Virus record (IMG/VR): IMGVR_UViG_3300028883_000053
Span: 1-59,403 of that record
Strand: one strand, 5' to 3'
Length of the DNA stretch: 59,403 bases
Origin: a virus
The notes under the pieces were generated by a model. It was given only the letters and a program-made list of their open reading frames with translations, was not told the origin of the DNA and made no database searches. The stretch's first letter is position 1. Every line of letters starts with the position of its first letter. Position numbers and translations under genes: made by a program. Below are positions 1 to 7,433 of this stretch, piece by piece.

Positions 1-137
1 CCCAATTGCCTGGGACACGTATCCTCTCTATTGACTGGCCGTGGTTGATGTTCACCTGCGCATAGCCCGCATAGGTCCAGGCGCGACCTAGAACCCTACT
101 AACCGAAGACGCTCCCCATGCGCCTCCCCTCGGTGCA
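1..137. repeat. terminal overlap of a circular genome (copy at 59267-59403)
   Basis: Bases 1-137 match 59267-59403 except at position 127 (C) versus 59393 (A). The integrase frame is continuous across the join, so this is best read as assembly overlap of a circular or circularly permuted molecule, with a unique length of 59,266 bp, rather than a functional direct terminal repeat. Confidence 0.9.
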
Positions 138-790
138 GGCACGTGCGCAAGACCTGACGCTAGCGCCGTCGCAGACATGCCACCGTACACGTATTCATCA
201 AAGATGCGACGCACGATATTCGCTTCTTCAGGCACGATGACGACCTGACCATCCTTGCCGCCGATCTTGATGTAACCGTACGGCGCTCCCCTTGGCATCT
301 CGCCTCGCTTGACCTTTCCGATTGTACCCATCCGGTTGCGATGACGCAGGCGGATCATCTCGGCCTGGGACATCGCAGACTCTAGCGCCAACATCAGCGT
401 AGCGCCTTCCTGGCGGGATTGCTCGGTTGCGTCGATGCTAGACGGCGGCGCAGATCGGCTATATATAGCGATGCCTGATTGATGGCAGTATGATACGACC
501 TGCATGATCAGCGCAGTCGTTCGACCCAGCCGAGACAGGTCACGGCATACGAGCAGATCAGCGCCACGGTTCTGCATGATTGTTCGTAGTTGTGCGTACG
601 CCTCGATACGGCTGCAGGCATCGTCGAAGCCGATGATTTCGCGCGACTCGCCAGGTACCTCTAGCGATGCGACCTGCACGCCACCGATCTCGTCAATCAG
701 CGCCTTATTTCTGTTCGCTTGGTCTATCGGGGATTCCTTTTCGGTCTGCGGTTTGGACGACACAGCAACCCACGAAATGCACCTGATCAT
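1..790 (-). CDS. int: large serine integrase, N-terminal part (joins 58611-59266 across the circle)
   Basis: Reading leftward from ATG at 790 (RBS AAGGA about 7 bases upstream, in-frame TAG just before it) the frame stays open to base 1 and continues in frame at 59266 when the terminal overlap is removed, giving 481 residues. The resolvase catalytic domain has the nucleophile motif VAVSSK (Ser11) and RDLSRLGR at residues 83-90; a recombinase domain follows (GGMSATALA, RVLGRAWTYAGY). It should catalyse attP x attB integration of the prophage. Odd: the usual Arg two residues before the catalytic Ser is Ala here. attP was not located; the 790-968 gap or the gap before 58611 are the natural places. 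Confidence 0.93.
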   Translation of the reverse strand, partial: MIRCISWVAVSSKPQTEKESPIDQANRNKALIDEIGGVQVASLEVPGESREIIGFDDACSRIEAYAQLRTIMQNRGADLLVCRDLSRLGRTTALIMQVVSYCHQSGIAIYSRSAPPSSIDATEQSRQEGATLMLALESAMSQAEMIRLRHRNRMGTIGKVKRGEMPRGAPYGYIKIGGKDGQVVIVPEEANIVRRIFDEYVYGGMSATALASGLAHVPAPRGGAWGASSVSRVLGRAWTYAGYAQVNINHGQSIERIRVPGNW

Positions 791-968
791 CCGATTCCTT
801 ACTTTTGGCTTCTATGGTAAGTAATGTAAGATAAGTGGCTATGGCAGAGGTCTGACATCAAGGAAAGTTGTCATGGCTAGTAAATATCATATAGATTTTA
901 TTCATCGCAGGCAGGGACATAGAGACGGCTGGCTGTTTCACCGACTAAACAAAGATAGTAGACGCAAG
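791..968. other. intergenic region between integrase and repressor
   Basis: About 180 bases without a convincing gene. It holds the integrase RBS and, on the minus strand, AT-rich stretches that could be a -10 element, but no clean -35/-10 pair. Short inverted elements (CTTAC/GTAAG near 799-823) and a repeated CTATGG are visible. In serine-integrase phages attP usually lies next to the integrase, so this is one candidate location; no attP core can be assigned from a single sequence. Confidence 0.4.
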
Positions 969-1520
969 TTAGTCGACCTTACCATCTCTTTCATCCAGGA
1001 TACGACGCCACCGCCGAAGGGCGTTCTCGTACTCGACGATCATCGCATCGGGACCGCTAGACGCAAACGTACTGGCTAGCGAATGCGCCAGTTCTTCTGC
1101 GGCTTCGTCGCCTATACGGTCAATGAGGGCATCACGCAGCGCATACCATACTTCTTCTTCTCGACTTGTTCGTAGCAGTGTTCGGCCAATATCCAGTAGT
1201 TGCGCCTGATAGACGGGACCTAAGCTCTTGGCGACCTCTGTAATATCGTAAACGATACCCTCGCCTACCTGATTTATTGGTGGCTGCGGGTCGTCCGATA
1301 TCAGTAATAAATAGTCTGCGGTCGTCCCTAGCGACTGCGCGAGCGCTGCGATGATATCCCCGCTGGGTATCCCATTGGACCGCTCTAGCTTGCTGATATA
1401 TGTCTCGCCTACATGCACACCGTATAGGCGCATACGGTCCCACAAATCCTTCTGCTTAAGATCCAAATCTTGCCTCAATACCCTGACCCGCTTGCCTGTC
1501 GTATCCAGCATATGCTGCAT
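969..1520 (-). CDS. XRE-family repressor (lysogeny regulator candidate)
   Basis: 183 residues with an N-terminal helix-turn-helix of the XRE/Cro-CI type (KQKDLWDRM, then GETYISKLERSNGIPSGDI, then LAQSLGTTADYLL, residues about 20-75) and a C-terminal region without an obvious LexA-type protease motif. Position beside the integrase and divergent from the rightward early promoter at 1583-1611 is the classical place for the lysogeny repressor. ATG at 1511 (residue 4) has better RBS spacing than ATG at 1520. It probably binds the 1521-1611 region and represses the early operon and perhaps itself. Confidence 0.82.
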   Translation of the reverse strand: MQHMLDTTGKRVRVLRQDLDLKQKDLWDRMRLYGVHVGETYISKLERSNGIPSGDIIAALAQSLGTTADYLLLISDDPQPPINQVGEGIVYDITEVAKSLGPVYQAQLLDIGRTLLRTSREEEVWYALRDALIDRIGDEAAEELAHSLASTFASSGPDAMIVEYENALRRWRRILDERDGKVD

Positions 1521-1582
1521 CTTTCGTCTCTTCTAATCGTCGAGGTTTCGATAAATAATTACTATGAAAATACAATAAATTG

Positions 1583-1611
1583 TTGACAAGGCGGTCTGAC
1601 GAGTGTATACT
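1583..1611 (+). promoter_or_regulatory. rightward early promoter, TTGACA-N17-TATACT
   Basis: TTGACA at 1583-1588 and TATACT at 1606-1611 with a 17-bp spacer: a near-consensus sigma-70-type promoter facing the early genes. It lies in the 138-bp divergent gap with the repressor. On the opposite strand TTGTCA/CATAGT, also 17 bp apart, is a weaker candidate for the repressor promoter and overlaps this -35, so repressor and early transcription could exclude each other. Confidence 0.8.
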
Positions 1612-1658
1612 TACTGTTGTTGGTAAATTCCGCACGCTATCATAGGACCATATGACAC

Positions 1659-1874
1659 ATGGCGCATGGCAAGCTCAATCAGATCGAGGTCGCTAGTGAC
1701 GACGGTCACGTTTTTGTTTTGTTTGGACGCAGGTCACTGAAAGATGCAGCGACTGATATGTTACAGAATGCTGTCGATTCTGCTTGGACCGGACAGCTTC
1801 GGCATGATATACCTGCTTCTACGGTAAAATATAGCACAAATTCACAAGATTACAATACCGGATTTGCCAAATAA
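1659..1874 (+). CDS. first early gene, small protein of unknown function
   Basis: 71 residues, first open frame after the rightward early promoter, with AGGA 11 bases before the ATG. I recognise no domain. A Cro-like or excisionase-like role would suit the position, but no helix-turn-helix is obvious, so function is left open. Confidence 0.5.
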   Translation: MAHGKLNQIEVASDDGHVFVLFGRRSLKDAATDMLQNAVDSAWTGQLRHDIPASTVKYSTNSQDYNTGFAK

Positions 1875-1950
1875 GCGCACAATTCTGTGTTTTTGTGTAT
1901 ATGAGTATATCAGGGAACGGGACAGATAGCGCAATCTAAGGAGGCATTTG

Positions 1951-2520
1951 ATGTCGCTGGATACGAATTGCACGCAGAATATGATGGATGGCTCAGGCAA
2001 GGTCGTGGGCGTCAGCCTGTCGCACTTTGCGTTGCCAGATAGCAAATACAGGCTGGCTCGCTGCTCGTTGCGGGACGAGTACGCAGCGCAGGGTCAGACC
2101 ATCGCACGGGTGACGGCGATAGACAAGCACGGCGTCCCGCAGCGTGGCAGGGTCGCATTGCTGTGGCCCTACAATGGCAACACAGACTTCGGTCACAGTG
2201 CGGTGACGAATGACGTCACACCCATCGAGCATATGATCTCGAACGCATACACGCCACCTAACGTTGGCCCGCTGGCGATAGCGATCCTGGACGATGACGG
2301 CTTTGCGTCTGACGTCGTCGCTGGCCTGGGATTACCCTACGGTCATCACGTCAGCTTTGACATTGTATTCCAGGAGCGTGGCGCTGACGTCGACCCGACC
2401 GACGATCTCGATGACGACGAACATAACGATCTCCCTGTTGTCCCGCAGGAAGATATTCTCGCAGCGCTAATCGCAATCCGCAACGGCGTTGACAGCATCA
2501 TAGACGCATTAGAGCTATAG
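1951..2520 (+). CDS. beta-rich protein of unknown function, acidic C-terminal linker
   Basis: 189 residues from ATG 1951, which has a strong AAGGAGG seven bases upstream (TTG at 1948 is less likely). Residues 15-140 look beta-rich (VVGVSL, YRLARCSLRDEY, GRVALLWPYNGN, GLGLPYGHHVSFDIVFQER); the last part resembles, from memory, a domain attached to secreted cell-wall or glycan enzymes in Chloroflexota and relatives. A run of Asp at about 148-156 links to a C-terminal helix (LAALIAIRNGVDSIIDAL). No signal peptide. Function unknown; an Ig- or carbohydrate-binding-like fold is a guess. Confidence 0.7.
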   Translation: MSLDTNCTQNMMDGSGKVVGVSLSHFALPDSKYRLARCSLRDEYAAQGQTIARVTAIDKHGVPQRGRVALLWPYNGNTDFGHSAVTNDVTPIEHMISNAYTPPNVGPLAIAILDDDGFASDVVAGLGLPYGHHVSFDIVFQERGADVDPTDDLDDDEHNDLPVVPQEDILAALIAIRNGVDSIIDALEL

Positions 2521-2535
2521 GCACACAGGACATAT

Positions 2536-2559
2536 AAGGCCCGTCGCAAGGCGGGTCTT
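2536..2559 (+). terminator. hairpin after the 1951-2520 gene
   Basis: AAGGCCCG and CGGGTCTT pair over an 8-base loop with one G-T wobble. It follows the stop codon and ends in TCTT, so it may partly terminate; its 3' arm runs into the TTGACA of the next promoter. Confidence 0.45.
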
Positions 2560-2586
2560 GACATTCCGTTCGTCGCATAGTAACGT
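2558..2586 (+). promoter_or_regulatory. candidate promoter of the replication operon
   Basis: GGGTC-TTGACA at 2558-2563, the same -35 context as the dispersed promoter family, with a 17-bp spacer to TAACGT at 2581-2586. The -10 is weak and lacks the TGn extension, so it may need an activator or be under tight control by the palindrome at 2592-2614. Confidence 0.45.
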
Positions 2587-2591
2587 TGCTA

Positions 2592-2614
2592 GCGTAGTGA
2601 CATGATCACTACGC
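2592..2614. promoter_or_regulatory. perfect inverted repeat, operator candidate
   Basis: GCGTAGTGA at 2592-2600 and TCACTACGC at 2606-2614 form a perfect 9-bp inverted repeat around CATGA. It sits just downstream of the 2558-2586 promoter, at or after the expected start site. GCGTAGTGA also occurs in the spacer of the capsid promoter (35744-35752) and in the spacer of the minus promoter at 31610-31638, so a shared regulator is possible. Confidence 0.5.
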
Positions 2615-2654
2615 CTCAACCTATCCACCCACCAAAGCGAACGAAGGGGAACAG

Positions 2655-2765
2655 ATGACAAACAGAAGCAAATTTGAGACTGCGATGTGGTACGTATTCA
2701 TCGTCGCTGTCTGGTCTATCGTGGGCGGTATCAGCGCTTGCATGTCTACTGTGAACGGATGGTGA
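2655..2765 (+). CDS. small single-span membrane protein
   Basis: 36 residues from ATG 2655, preceded by GAAGGGGA at good spacing. One hydrophobic segment (MWYVFIVAVWSIVGGISA, residues 11-28) fits a transmembrane helix. It lies three bases before the next gene in the early operon. Function unknown. Confidence 0.55.
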   Translation: MTNRSKFETAMWYVFIVAVWSIVGGISACMSTVNGW

Positions 2766-2768
2766 GCC

Positions 2769-2957
2769 ATGACAGACGCAGACATGATAACGAGGCTGGC
2801 TGAGAATACACGTCGCATCGTGAAGCTAACCGCAGACCTGACCAAGGCGCTGGGCGAGCCAAATAGATGGTTCATCGTCGACGAGATACAGGAATTGTCA
2901 GACGAGAACGAGCGCATACGCCTGGACTATGCGCTGAGGCTTGGTCATGACAATTGA
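2769..2957 (+). CDS. small helical protein upstream of primase
   Basis: 62 residues, charged and predicted helical (MITRLAENTRRIVKLTADLTK, then QELSDENERIRLDYALRL). It overlaps the primase start by 11 bases, which suggests translational coupling. No domain recognised; a coiled-coil accessory to the primase is possible but unproven. Confidence 0.6.
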   Translation: MTDADMITRLAENTRRIVKLTADLTKALGEPNRWFIVDEIQELSDENERIRLDYALRLGHDN

Positions 2958-3870
2958 CATCGACAAACTGAAGGCGGAGTATCGACTAGAGGACACGGTC
3001 GAGCGCCTGACGGGCCAGCAGATCACCAAGCACAAGATAAGCTGTCCTCTGCACGAGGACAAGACACCATCGATGCACATTTACGATGACGGTCGTTTTC
3101 ACTGCTACGCATGTGGCGCTCACGGCGACGTCTTGGACTTCGTCGGCATTTACCTGTACGGGCGCAATTACAACAGCGATGCGCACTTCAAGGACGTCAT
3201 CGACCACCTCGGCGGCGTCGACATCAAGCCGATCCCGCGCACAGCGCCGTCTACACGCAGACCGAAAAAGCCAGGGCTATCAATCAGCGCCGTCGCAGTC
3301 GACAACTGGAATCTAACGATGCCTGACGACAGGCGAGAATTCTGGCATAGTCGCTGGCTGCGGGACGATGTGATTGATTTCTACAAGCTGGGCTGGGACG
3401 GTCGACGATACACCATACCTCTAGCATATCGGGGCGTCTATTTCGGCGTCAAACGGCGTAAGGCGGACGATGTGGACGACGGCATAGAGGCCAAGTATAT
3501 GATGTCGAAAGGCAGTCGAGCAGGGCTGTTTCCGGCTGATTGCCTGTTCACTGCGCAGCACGTCATCATCTGCGAGGGCGAAATTGACGCCTTGCTGATA
3601 CGACAGGCTGACCTGGACGCAGTGACGACAACGGCGGGCGCTGGGTCATGGAAGCCGCAGTGGGCGAGATTCTTCAGTCATATTCCACGCATCACAATTC
3701 TATACGACAACGACGACGCAGGGCGCGAAGGCGCTCTGAAAGTGCGAAAGAGCCTGCGCAAGGCCGAGATCGCCACATTGCCTGAGGGCGTCAATGATGT
3801 GGGCGACCTGCACGAGATATGGGGCATCGACGATGCCACCGCTTGGCTGCGAACGATTGGAGCAGAATGA
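2947..3870 (+). CDS. DNA primase with CHC2 zinc finger and TOPRIM domain
   Basis: 307 residues from ATG 2947 (GAGG eight bases upstream). The CHC2-type zinc finger has C33, H36 (CPLHEDKTPS) and C53, C56 (HCYACGAHGDVLDFV). The TOPRIM domain has CEGEIDALL near residue 210 and YDNDDAGREGA near 254. This is the DnaG-like primase layout in a compact phage form without a separate helicase-binding domain. It should make RNA primers with the DnaB-type helicase at 7434. Its TGA overlaps the ATG of the initiator gene by four bases. Confidence 0.9.
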   Translation: MTIDIDKLKAEYRLEDTVERLTGQQITKHKISCPLHEDKTPSMHIYDDGRFHCYACGAHGDVLDFVGIYLYGRNYNSDAHFKDVIDHLGGVDIKPIPRTAPSTRRPKKPGLSISAVAVDNWNLTMPDDRREFWHSRWLRDDVIDFYKLGWDGRRYTIPLAYRGVYFGVKRRKADDVDDGIEAKYMMSKGSRAGLFPADCLFTAQHVIICEGEIDALLIRQADLDAVTTTAGAGSWKPQWARFFSHIPRITILYDNDDAGREGALKVRKSLRKAEIATLPEGVNDVGDLHEIWGIDDATAWLRTIGAE

Positions 3871-4598
3871 TGGGCTTTTCCTGTATACCTAACGACCTAA
3901 TAGACGACCCACAGATCGGCGCATACGAGATCGCAGTCTATGCGATCATAGCACGGCATAGCGACAGCGAGGGCGACAACGCAACGCCAAGCGTCAGCAC
4001 GATTTCGAGCTTGGCGGGTATCGGAGAGACGACCGTGAACAACGCAGTCAATACGCTGTCCAGACTAGGTTACGTCGCCAAGGTGCGACGATTTCTCCCT
4101 AACGGAGGCAACACATCGAACGGCTATAAACTGCCCAAACAGACGCCAGAACCCTACACCGCCACACGGCGCACGGGTCAGCCTACTGAGCACCCCCCCT
4201 ACACCGCCACACGGTCACGATCAATAGAACAACAACACCTTACTAACGTTCCTGCGGAACCCGAGCCTGCACAGACGGTTGACGATCAGCACAGATCATT
4301 TGCTGATACCGTGCAGGCATACGTCGACGAGGCAAATGCTGCAGGCAACAAGAATGCGGTCTGCATGCGGGCATACAAGGAGTTCTACGGTGGGCGAACG
4401 CCACCCGATTTCGGCTATCTCGGTCGGGTCGCCAAGAAGGTGGGCGGTCACGGTCGGCTGATTCGTATGCTGGCGGAGACGTCTATCAAGCCACCTGACG
4501 GCGACGTGCTGGCATACATTCAGGCTGTGAAGAAGGGCAAGGCTGACGAGGAAGAACGCAACACGGGAATGAGCCGAGCGCGTGTCTTGGCTGAGTGA
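3867..4598 (+). CDS. winged-helix replication initiator / helicase-loader-like protein
   Basis: 243 residues starting at the ATGA overlap with primase. Residues 1-80 form a winged-helix domain like those at the N-terminus of phage replication initiators and DnaD-like proteins (IPNDLIDDPQIGAYEIAVY, then SVSTISSLAGIGETTVNNAVNTLSRLGYV). A Pro/Thr/Arg-rich linker (PYTATR twice, residues about 97-116) is encoded by the iteron-like DNA repeats. The C-terminal 90 residues are helical and resemble helicase-loader tails. Placement between primase and helicase supports a role in origin recognition and helicase loading; exact family is inference. Confidence 0.78.
   Translation: MMGFSCIPNDLIDDPQIGAYEIAVYAIIARHSDSEGDNATPSVSTISSLAGIGETTVNNAVNTLSRLGYVAKVRRFLPNGGNTSNGYKLPKQTPEPYTATRRTGQPTEHPPYTATRSRSIEQQHLTNVPAEPEPAQTVDDQHRSFADTVQAYVDEANAAGNKNAVCMRAYKEFYGGRTPPDFGYLGRVAKKVGGHGRLIRMLAETSIKPPDGDVLAYIQAVKKGKADEEERNTGMSRARVLAE
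4152..4214. repeat. iteron-like direct repeats inside the initiator gene, candidate replication origin
   Basis: The 18-mer CCCTACACCGCCACACGG occurs at 4152-4169 and 4197-4214. It is followed by an A-rich stretch (GATCAATAGAACAACAACAC). Iterons within the initiator gene next to an AT-rich stretch resemble the lambda O origin. A diverged copy of the whole element lies at about 34697-34790, with the centre CCACA replaced by its reverse complement TGTGG. Confidence 0.55.
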
Positions 4599-4623
4599 CC
4601 TACGGGTCAGAAAGGAATGCAGT

Positions 4624-5007
4624 ATGTGGCTGTATACGACAGAGGGATTCTATAGCATCGTGCAGGACCGAAACAACGCATCACGTCTGATGGTGCGAGC
4701 GAGGGACCTGAACGACCTGCGCAATTTTCGACATCGTCTGCGGGACGCCAATCCAGACGACAGGGTAGACATCGTCGAGACGGTCAATGCGGATTACCTG
4801 TATAGGCTATTTGCGCCACGCCAGGACGTCATGCGGGTCGTTGGCGACCTAACCTGCAGCATCGACTACGACAACTACAAGAACGCTGTCAGCATCGTAC
4901 AGGGACACGAGCGGGCTAGCATATACATGCGAGTCTGGTCTGCGATGGTCGACCTACAGAAGCCCTGGCGCGACAGGCTGTTTGGGTGGGAATCGCACCA
5001 AAACTGA
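4624..5007 (+). CDS. conserved phage/plasmid protein of unknown function
   Basis: 127 residues from ATG 4624 (AAAGGAA upstream). The MWLYTTEGFYSIV start and IDYDNYKNAV ... HERASIYMRVWSAM end match a small family I remember from actinophages and plasmids, without known function. Last gene of the replication transcription unit before the next promoter. Confidence 0.75.
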   Translation: MWLYTTEGFYSIVQDRNNASRLMVRARDLNDLRNFRHRLRDANPDDRVDIVETVNADYLYRLFAPRQDVMRVVGDLTCSIDYDNYKNAVSIVQGHERASIYMRVWSAMVDLQKPWRDRLFGWESHQN

Positions 5008-5026
5008 CGAATCTCGAAATTGGGTC

Positions 5027-5055
5027 TTGACAACGTCATGACGTGGTGATACACT
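5027..5055 (+). promoter_or_regulatory. early promoter of the dispersed family
   Basis: AAATTGGGTC then TTGACA (5027-5032), 17 bp, TGA-TACACT (5050-5055), with the downstream leader CAATCAGTGAACG and RBS CGAAAGGA. Drives 5099 onward. Confidence 0.88.
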
Positions 5056-5098
5056 TCAATCAGTGAACGATAAAACGCCAGACCGAAAGGACGACATC

Positions 5099-5302
5099 AT
5101 GACACGGTCAATCGACTTTAGCGACTTCCCGAACGACACAGCCTTTGCTAGCGACTTAGGCTGGCGACCAGGGCAATTTCCGAAGGTCATCAATGTCGGC
5201 GGTCACGAGTACAAGACCCGATATGTCGACGGCGCTGACGGCGAGGTCTGGTCTGTCAAGTACGCAAGCGGCTCACACTTCTTGACGGTCTACAACGACT
5301 GA
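5099..5302 (+). CDS. small protein of unknown function
   Basis: 67 residues from ATG 5099, about 11 bases after CGAAAGGA. An in-frame GTG at 5063 lies inside the promoter leader and is unlikely. Short beta-rich protein (EYKTRYVDG, EVWSVKYASGSHFLTVY). First gene of an operon of small early proteins. Confidence 0.65.
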   Translation: MTRSIDFSDFPNDTAFASDLGWRPGQFPKVINVGGHEYKTRYVDGADGEVWSVKYASGSHFLTVYND

Positions 5303-5322
5303 CATCTGCAGGACACACACAC

Positions 5323-5345
5323 GGGGTCGGCTACCTGTCGACCCC
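5323..5345 (+). promoter_or_regulatory. intergenic hairpin flanked by CA repeats
   Basis: GGGGTCG and CGACCCC form a 7-bp perfect stem, flanked by ACACACAC on both sides. No T-tract follows; the next gene starts after the shared leader GAAACGAAAGGCTACATC. One of the hairpin-RBS cassettes of this genome. Confidence 0.65.
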
Positions 5346-5377
5346 ACACACACACTAGCGAAACGAAAGGCTACATC

Positions 5378-5665
5378 ATGACCGAGCAACTAAGCACAAT
5401 GACCGTCGGGGAAATGATCGAGAGGCTGCAGGAATTCGACGAGAACACACCGGTCGTCTTTAGCTACGAATACGGCGACTACTGGCGCAACATATGCGCA
5501 AACACTGCGGGGCGGGACGACGTCGACGAGGGCGAGGTCGAATGGTCAAACTATCACAACTCCTGGAAGCTGTCGAAGGATAGCGACGAATTCGAGGACG
5601 GCGAGGACGCAGAGGACGACGACGAGCGACAAGTTGCTGTCGTAATCGGTCCGAAGTACTGGTAG
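5378..5665 (+). CDS. acidic conserved phage protein of unknown function
   Basis: 95 residues. The N-terminal MTVGEMIERLQEFDENTPVVF and YEYGDYW are typical of a small family found in many phages (helix, then strands), function unknown. The C-terminal third is very acidic (Glu/Asp run), suggesting DNA mimicry or protein binding; that is speculation. Confidence 0.72.
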   Translation: MTEQLSTMTVGEMIERLQEFDENTPVVFSYEYGDYWRNICANTAGRDDVDEGEVEWSNYHNSWKLSKDSDEFEDGEDAEDDDERQVAVVIGPKYW

Positions 5666-5676
5666 GCGGTATCAAC

Positions 5677-5701
5677 GGGACCTGTCGCCTTGGCAGGTCC
5701 C
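5677..5701 (+). promoter_or_regulatory. intergenic hairpin, GGGACCTG type
   Basis: GGGACCTG (5677-5684) pairs with CAGGTCCC (5694-5701). The same arms recur at 32450, 33068 and 34250. It precedes GAAACGAAAGGCTACATC and the next start. Confidence 0.7.
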
Positions 5702-5733
5702 TACACTATAGCGAAACGAAAGGCTACATCATC

Positions 5734-6027
5734 ATGGCAGGTAATTTTGTAATCGTATCACAGGCGCTAGATACGTATACGGGCGAGGCATCATATGTGA
5801 CGTGGGGCGGTCGTATGCTATGGCTAGGTCCCTTAGAGGGATACCCTGACGGTGTCAATACGAAGCGCTACAAGACACGGGTCGCAGCGGATCAGGCGCT
5901 GCGCAGGATGAAGCGACAGTATCCCGAATTCCCATTTGAACAGAACGCCAAGGTGACGGTCTGGTCTGCGCTTTGGCAGGACAACGACACGCCAGATTGG
6001 TCAGCATATAACGGAGGCAAATCGTGA
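5734..6027 (+). CDS. early protein of unknown function
   Basis: 97 residues, ATG 5734 after AAAGG. Sequence is rich in aromatic residues and has no recognised motif. Its TGA overlaps the GTG of the next gene (GTGA), so the two are coupled. Confidence 0.65.
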   Translation: MAGNFVIVSQALDTYTGEASYVTWGGRMLWLGPLEGYPDGVNTKRYKTRVAADQALRRMKRQYPEFPFEQNAKVTVWSALWQDNDTPDWSAYNGGKS

Positions 6028-6188
6028 CGATCATCGTTTCAGGACATCGAGCGTTCCGTGCAATAGAGGACGGCTCGTATTGGCGGGTCGAGGAATTGCG
6101 AAACGGTTTATGGGTCGCGGTCGGCTTGGCGATCAGCGCAGATGCAGCCGAGCGCCTATGCGACGAGATGCACGAAAGGGGTCTGTGA
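6024..6188 (+). CDS. small coupled protein of unknown function
   Basis: 54 residues starting at GTG 6024 in a GTGA overlap with the previous stop, with GGAGGC upstream. It ends at TGA 6186-6188, which overlaps the next ATG. Sequence looks like a small alpha/beta protein (YWRVEELRNGLWVAVG, then AERLCDEMHERG). Function unknown. Confidence 0.6.
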   Translation: MTIIVSGHRAFRAIEDGSYWRVEELRNGLWVAVGLAISADAAERLCDEMHERGL

Positions 6189-6472
6189 TGGGCAATGCAT
6201 CGGTCAGCAAATTGTACTCGGAATGGTACAGCGAGTGGGGTGGCGGGTCACTGAATATGAGCCTGTACAAATACACATCTGAGGGCGTGATGCCAATATA
6301 CGTCGTCGATTGGACGATAGATGACAGGTACGAGCAGGAGGTAGACAGCGACCAGACAGCCACGGTCGATTGGGCGGAAAGGGACGCTAAGCATATCAGG
6401 GAGTGTATTGCACTATTTGACTCGCTCAAGGAGACGCACGCGCATGACCTGAGGGGCGAGGACGATGGCTAA
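6188..6472 (+). CDS. early protein of unknown function
   Basis: 94 residues from ATG 6188, with GAAAGGGG upstream and TGATG overlap with the preceding gene. Longer starts upstream would overlap that gene entirely. Acidic, with a C-terminal helix (KHIRECIALFDSLKET). No domain recognised. Confidence 0.62.
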   Translation: MGNASVSKLYSEWYSEWGGGSLNMSLYKYTSEGVMPIYVVDWTIDDRYEQEVDSDQTATVDWAERDAKHIRECIALFDSLKETHAHDLRGEDDG

Positions 6473-6626
6473 AAATTCCAAGGGCGAGAAGCGGGTCTGT
6501 CCCGAATGCGGACAGACGATGGATGGATGGCGCTGCATCATGCGCCCTCACCCAAAACACGGCTGGTCTTGGCCGATTACGGTCAAGGTCTGCCTTAGAT
6601 GCCACGCAAAGAGGATCAAGAAATGA
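6465..6626 (+). CDS. small zinc-ribbon protein
   Basis: 53 residues, ATG 6465 overlapping the previous gene by 8 bases. Two cysteine knuckles, CPECG and CLRCH, separated by about 28 residues, make a zinc ribbon likely. Its TGA overlaps the next ATG (ATGA). Likely a nucleic-acid- or protein-binding accessory; partner unknown. Confidence 0.65.
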   Translation: MAKNSKGEKRVCPECGQTMDGWRCIMRPHPKHGWSWPITVKVCLRCHAKRIKK

Positions 6627-7009
6627 ACATGATGGTATCGGCTGACGCAGTGACGAACAAACAGCAGTCTGACTTTATGGCCTGGTGCAGGGACCACGAT
6701 TCGGGCGCAGACTGCACGCCACAGGCATACGGGTACTTAGCTGGCGTGATAGACGGTATAACGCAGCCTGACGCCCACAAGGACGTGTTACAGCTACTGT
6801 TGGGGCATCGCATCGACCATGATCACAGACCTGCGGCACAGCTAGTCGACGGCCTGCTTGATTGGCTTCCCAAGACCAAGGGTCGGGGCATCAAGAAGCA
6901 GCTAAACCCGAGCTATCGACCGGACTATGCTAGCTGCATCGCCAGGCTGCATGAAACCGTTATGCGGGGCAAGGGACAGTTAGGATTCAAAGAGGTACTT
7001 TATGGCTAG
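6623..7009 (+). CDS. early protein of unknown function
   Basis: 128 residues from the ATGA overlap at 6623 (AGAGGA upstream). Mostly helical, with a basic stretch KTKGRGIKKQ near residues 88-97. No domain recognised. Overlaps the next gene by 8 bases. Confidence 0.65.
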   Translation: MNMMVSADAVTNKQQSDFMAWCRDHDSGADCTPQAYGYLAGVIDGITQPDAHKDVLQLLLGHRIDHDHRPAAQLVDGLLDWLPKTKGRGIKKQLNPSYRPDYASCIARLHETVMRGKGQLGFKEVLYG

Positions 7010-7262
7010 GATACAGCGGGGAATGTTTGTCAGGACAACACGCAACGTACGAGCGCCTTGGCGCATGATTCCGAAAGGGTCACGGGCTCAGATCAGTGTC
7101 AGATACTACTTCCCACAGCCTAACGGCGAAGAGGAACGATTCGTCACGATCCTGTCTTTCACAGACCGCAAGCTGCGACCGCCAAAGGATGAAATGATTC
7201 TGGACGTCGGAGCAGCGGAGGGCGACGAGCTACCGTCCTGGCTGCAGGTCGACAATCGCTAA
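7002..7262 (+). CDS. small basic beta-rich protein, SH3-like pattern
   Basis: 86 residues. MFVRTTRNVRAPWRMIPKGSRAQIS and later short strands suggest a small SH3-like barrel, as in KOW-type nucleic-acid-binding proteins, but this is pattern resemblance only. Last gene of its operon; a new promoter starts ten bases after the stop. Confidence 0.62.
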   Translation: MARIQRGMFVRTTRNVRAPWRMIPKGSRAQISVRYYFPQPNGEEERFVTILSFTDRKLRPPKDEMILDVGAAEGDELPSWLQVDNR

Positions 7263-7271
7263 GATTGGGCC

Positions 7272-7300
7272 TTGACATCGTCCCTACGATATGATACATT
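7272..7300 (+). promoter_or_regulatory. early promoter of the dispersed family (helicase)
   Basis: ATTGGGCC then TTGACA (7272-7277), 17 bp, TGA-TACATT (7295-7300), then CGAATCAGTGAACGG. Drives the helicase gene through a 130-base leader. Confidence 0.88.
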
Positions 7301-7433
7301 CGAATCAGTGAACGGCAAACCGCCAGAACGAAAGGACGCAGACGACTTCGACCTTCAACTTTAGGGTCATATCAACCATACGCTGAGGGGCGGGCGACCG
7401 TCCCTCTACTTTTTCTAGCGACGAAAGGATCAC
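7301..7433 (+). promoter_or_regulatory. helicase leader with RBS lacking a start and a terminator-like hairpin
   Basis: The leader has the usual CGAAAGGACGCAGAC but no ATG follows (ACG ACT TCG), although the same words are followed by ATG at 32208. Downstream, GAGGGGCGG (7385-7393) and CCGTCCCTC (7398-7406) form a hairpin followed by a T5 run at 7410-7414, then a second RBS and the helicase ATG. It looks like a cassette that lost its gene; the hairpin could attenuate helicase expression. Confidence 0.6.

Noticed and set aside
1-137. Functional direct terminal repeat
   Set aside because: The integrase reads through the join and the overlap ends show a mismatch; assembly overlap of a circular molecule is simpler.
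873-1079. 68-codon plus-strand frame in the integrase-repressor gap
   Set aside because: More than half lies antisense in the repressor gene and no domain is visible; the RBS-like AAGGAA alone is weak evidence.
5305-5355. CRISPR-like or microsatellite array of CACACA
   Set aside because: Only short CA runs flanking one hairpin, no spaced repeats.
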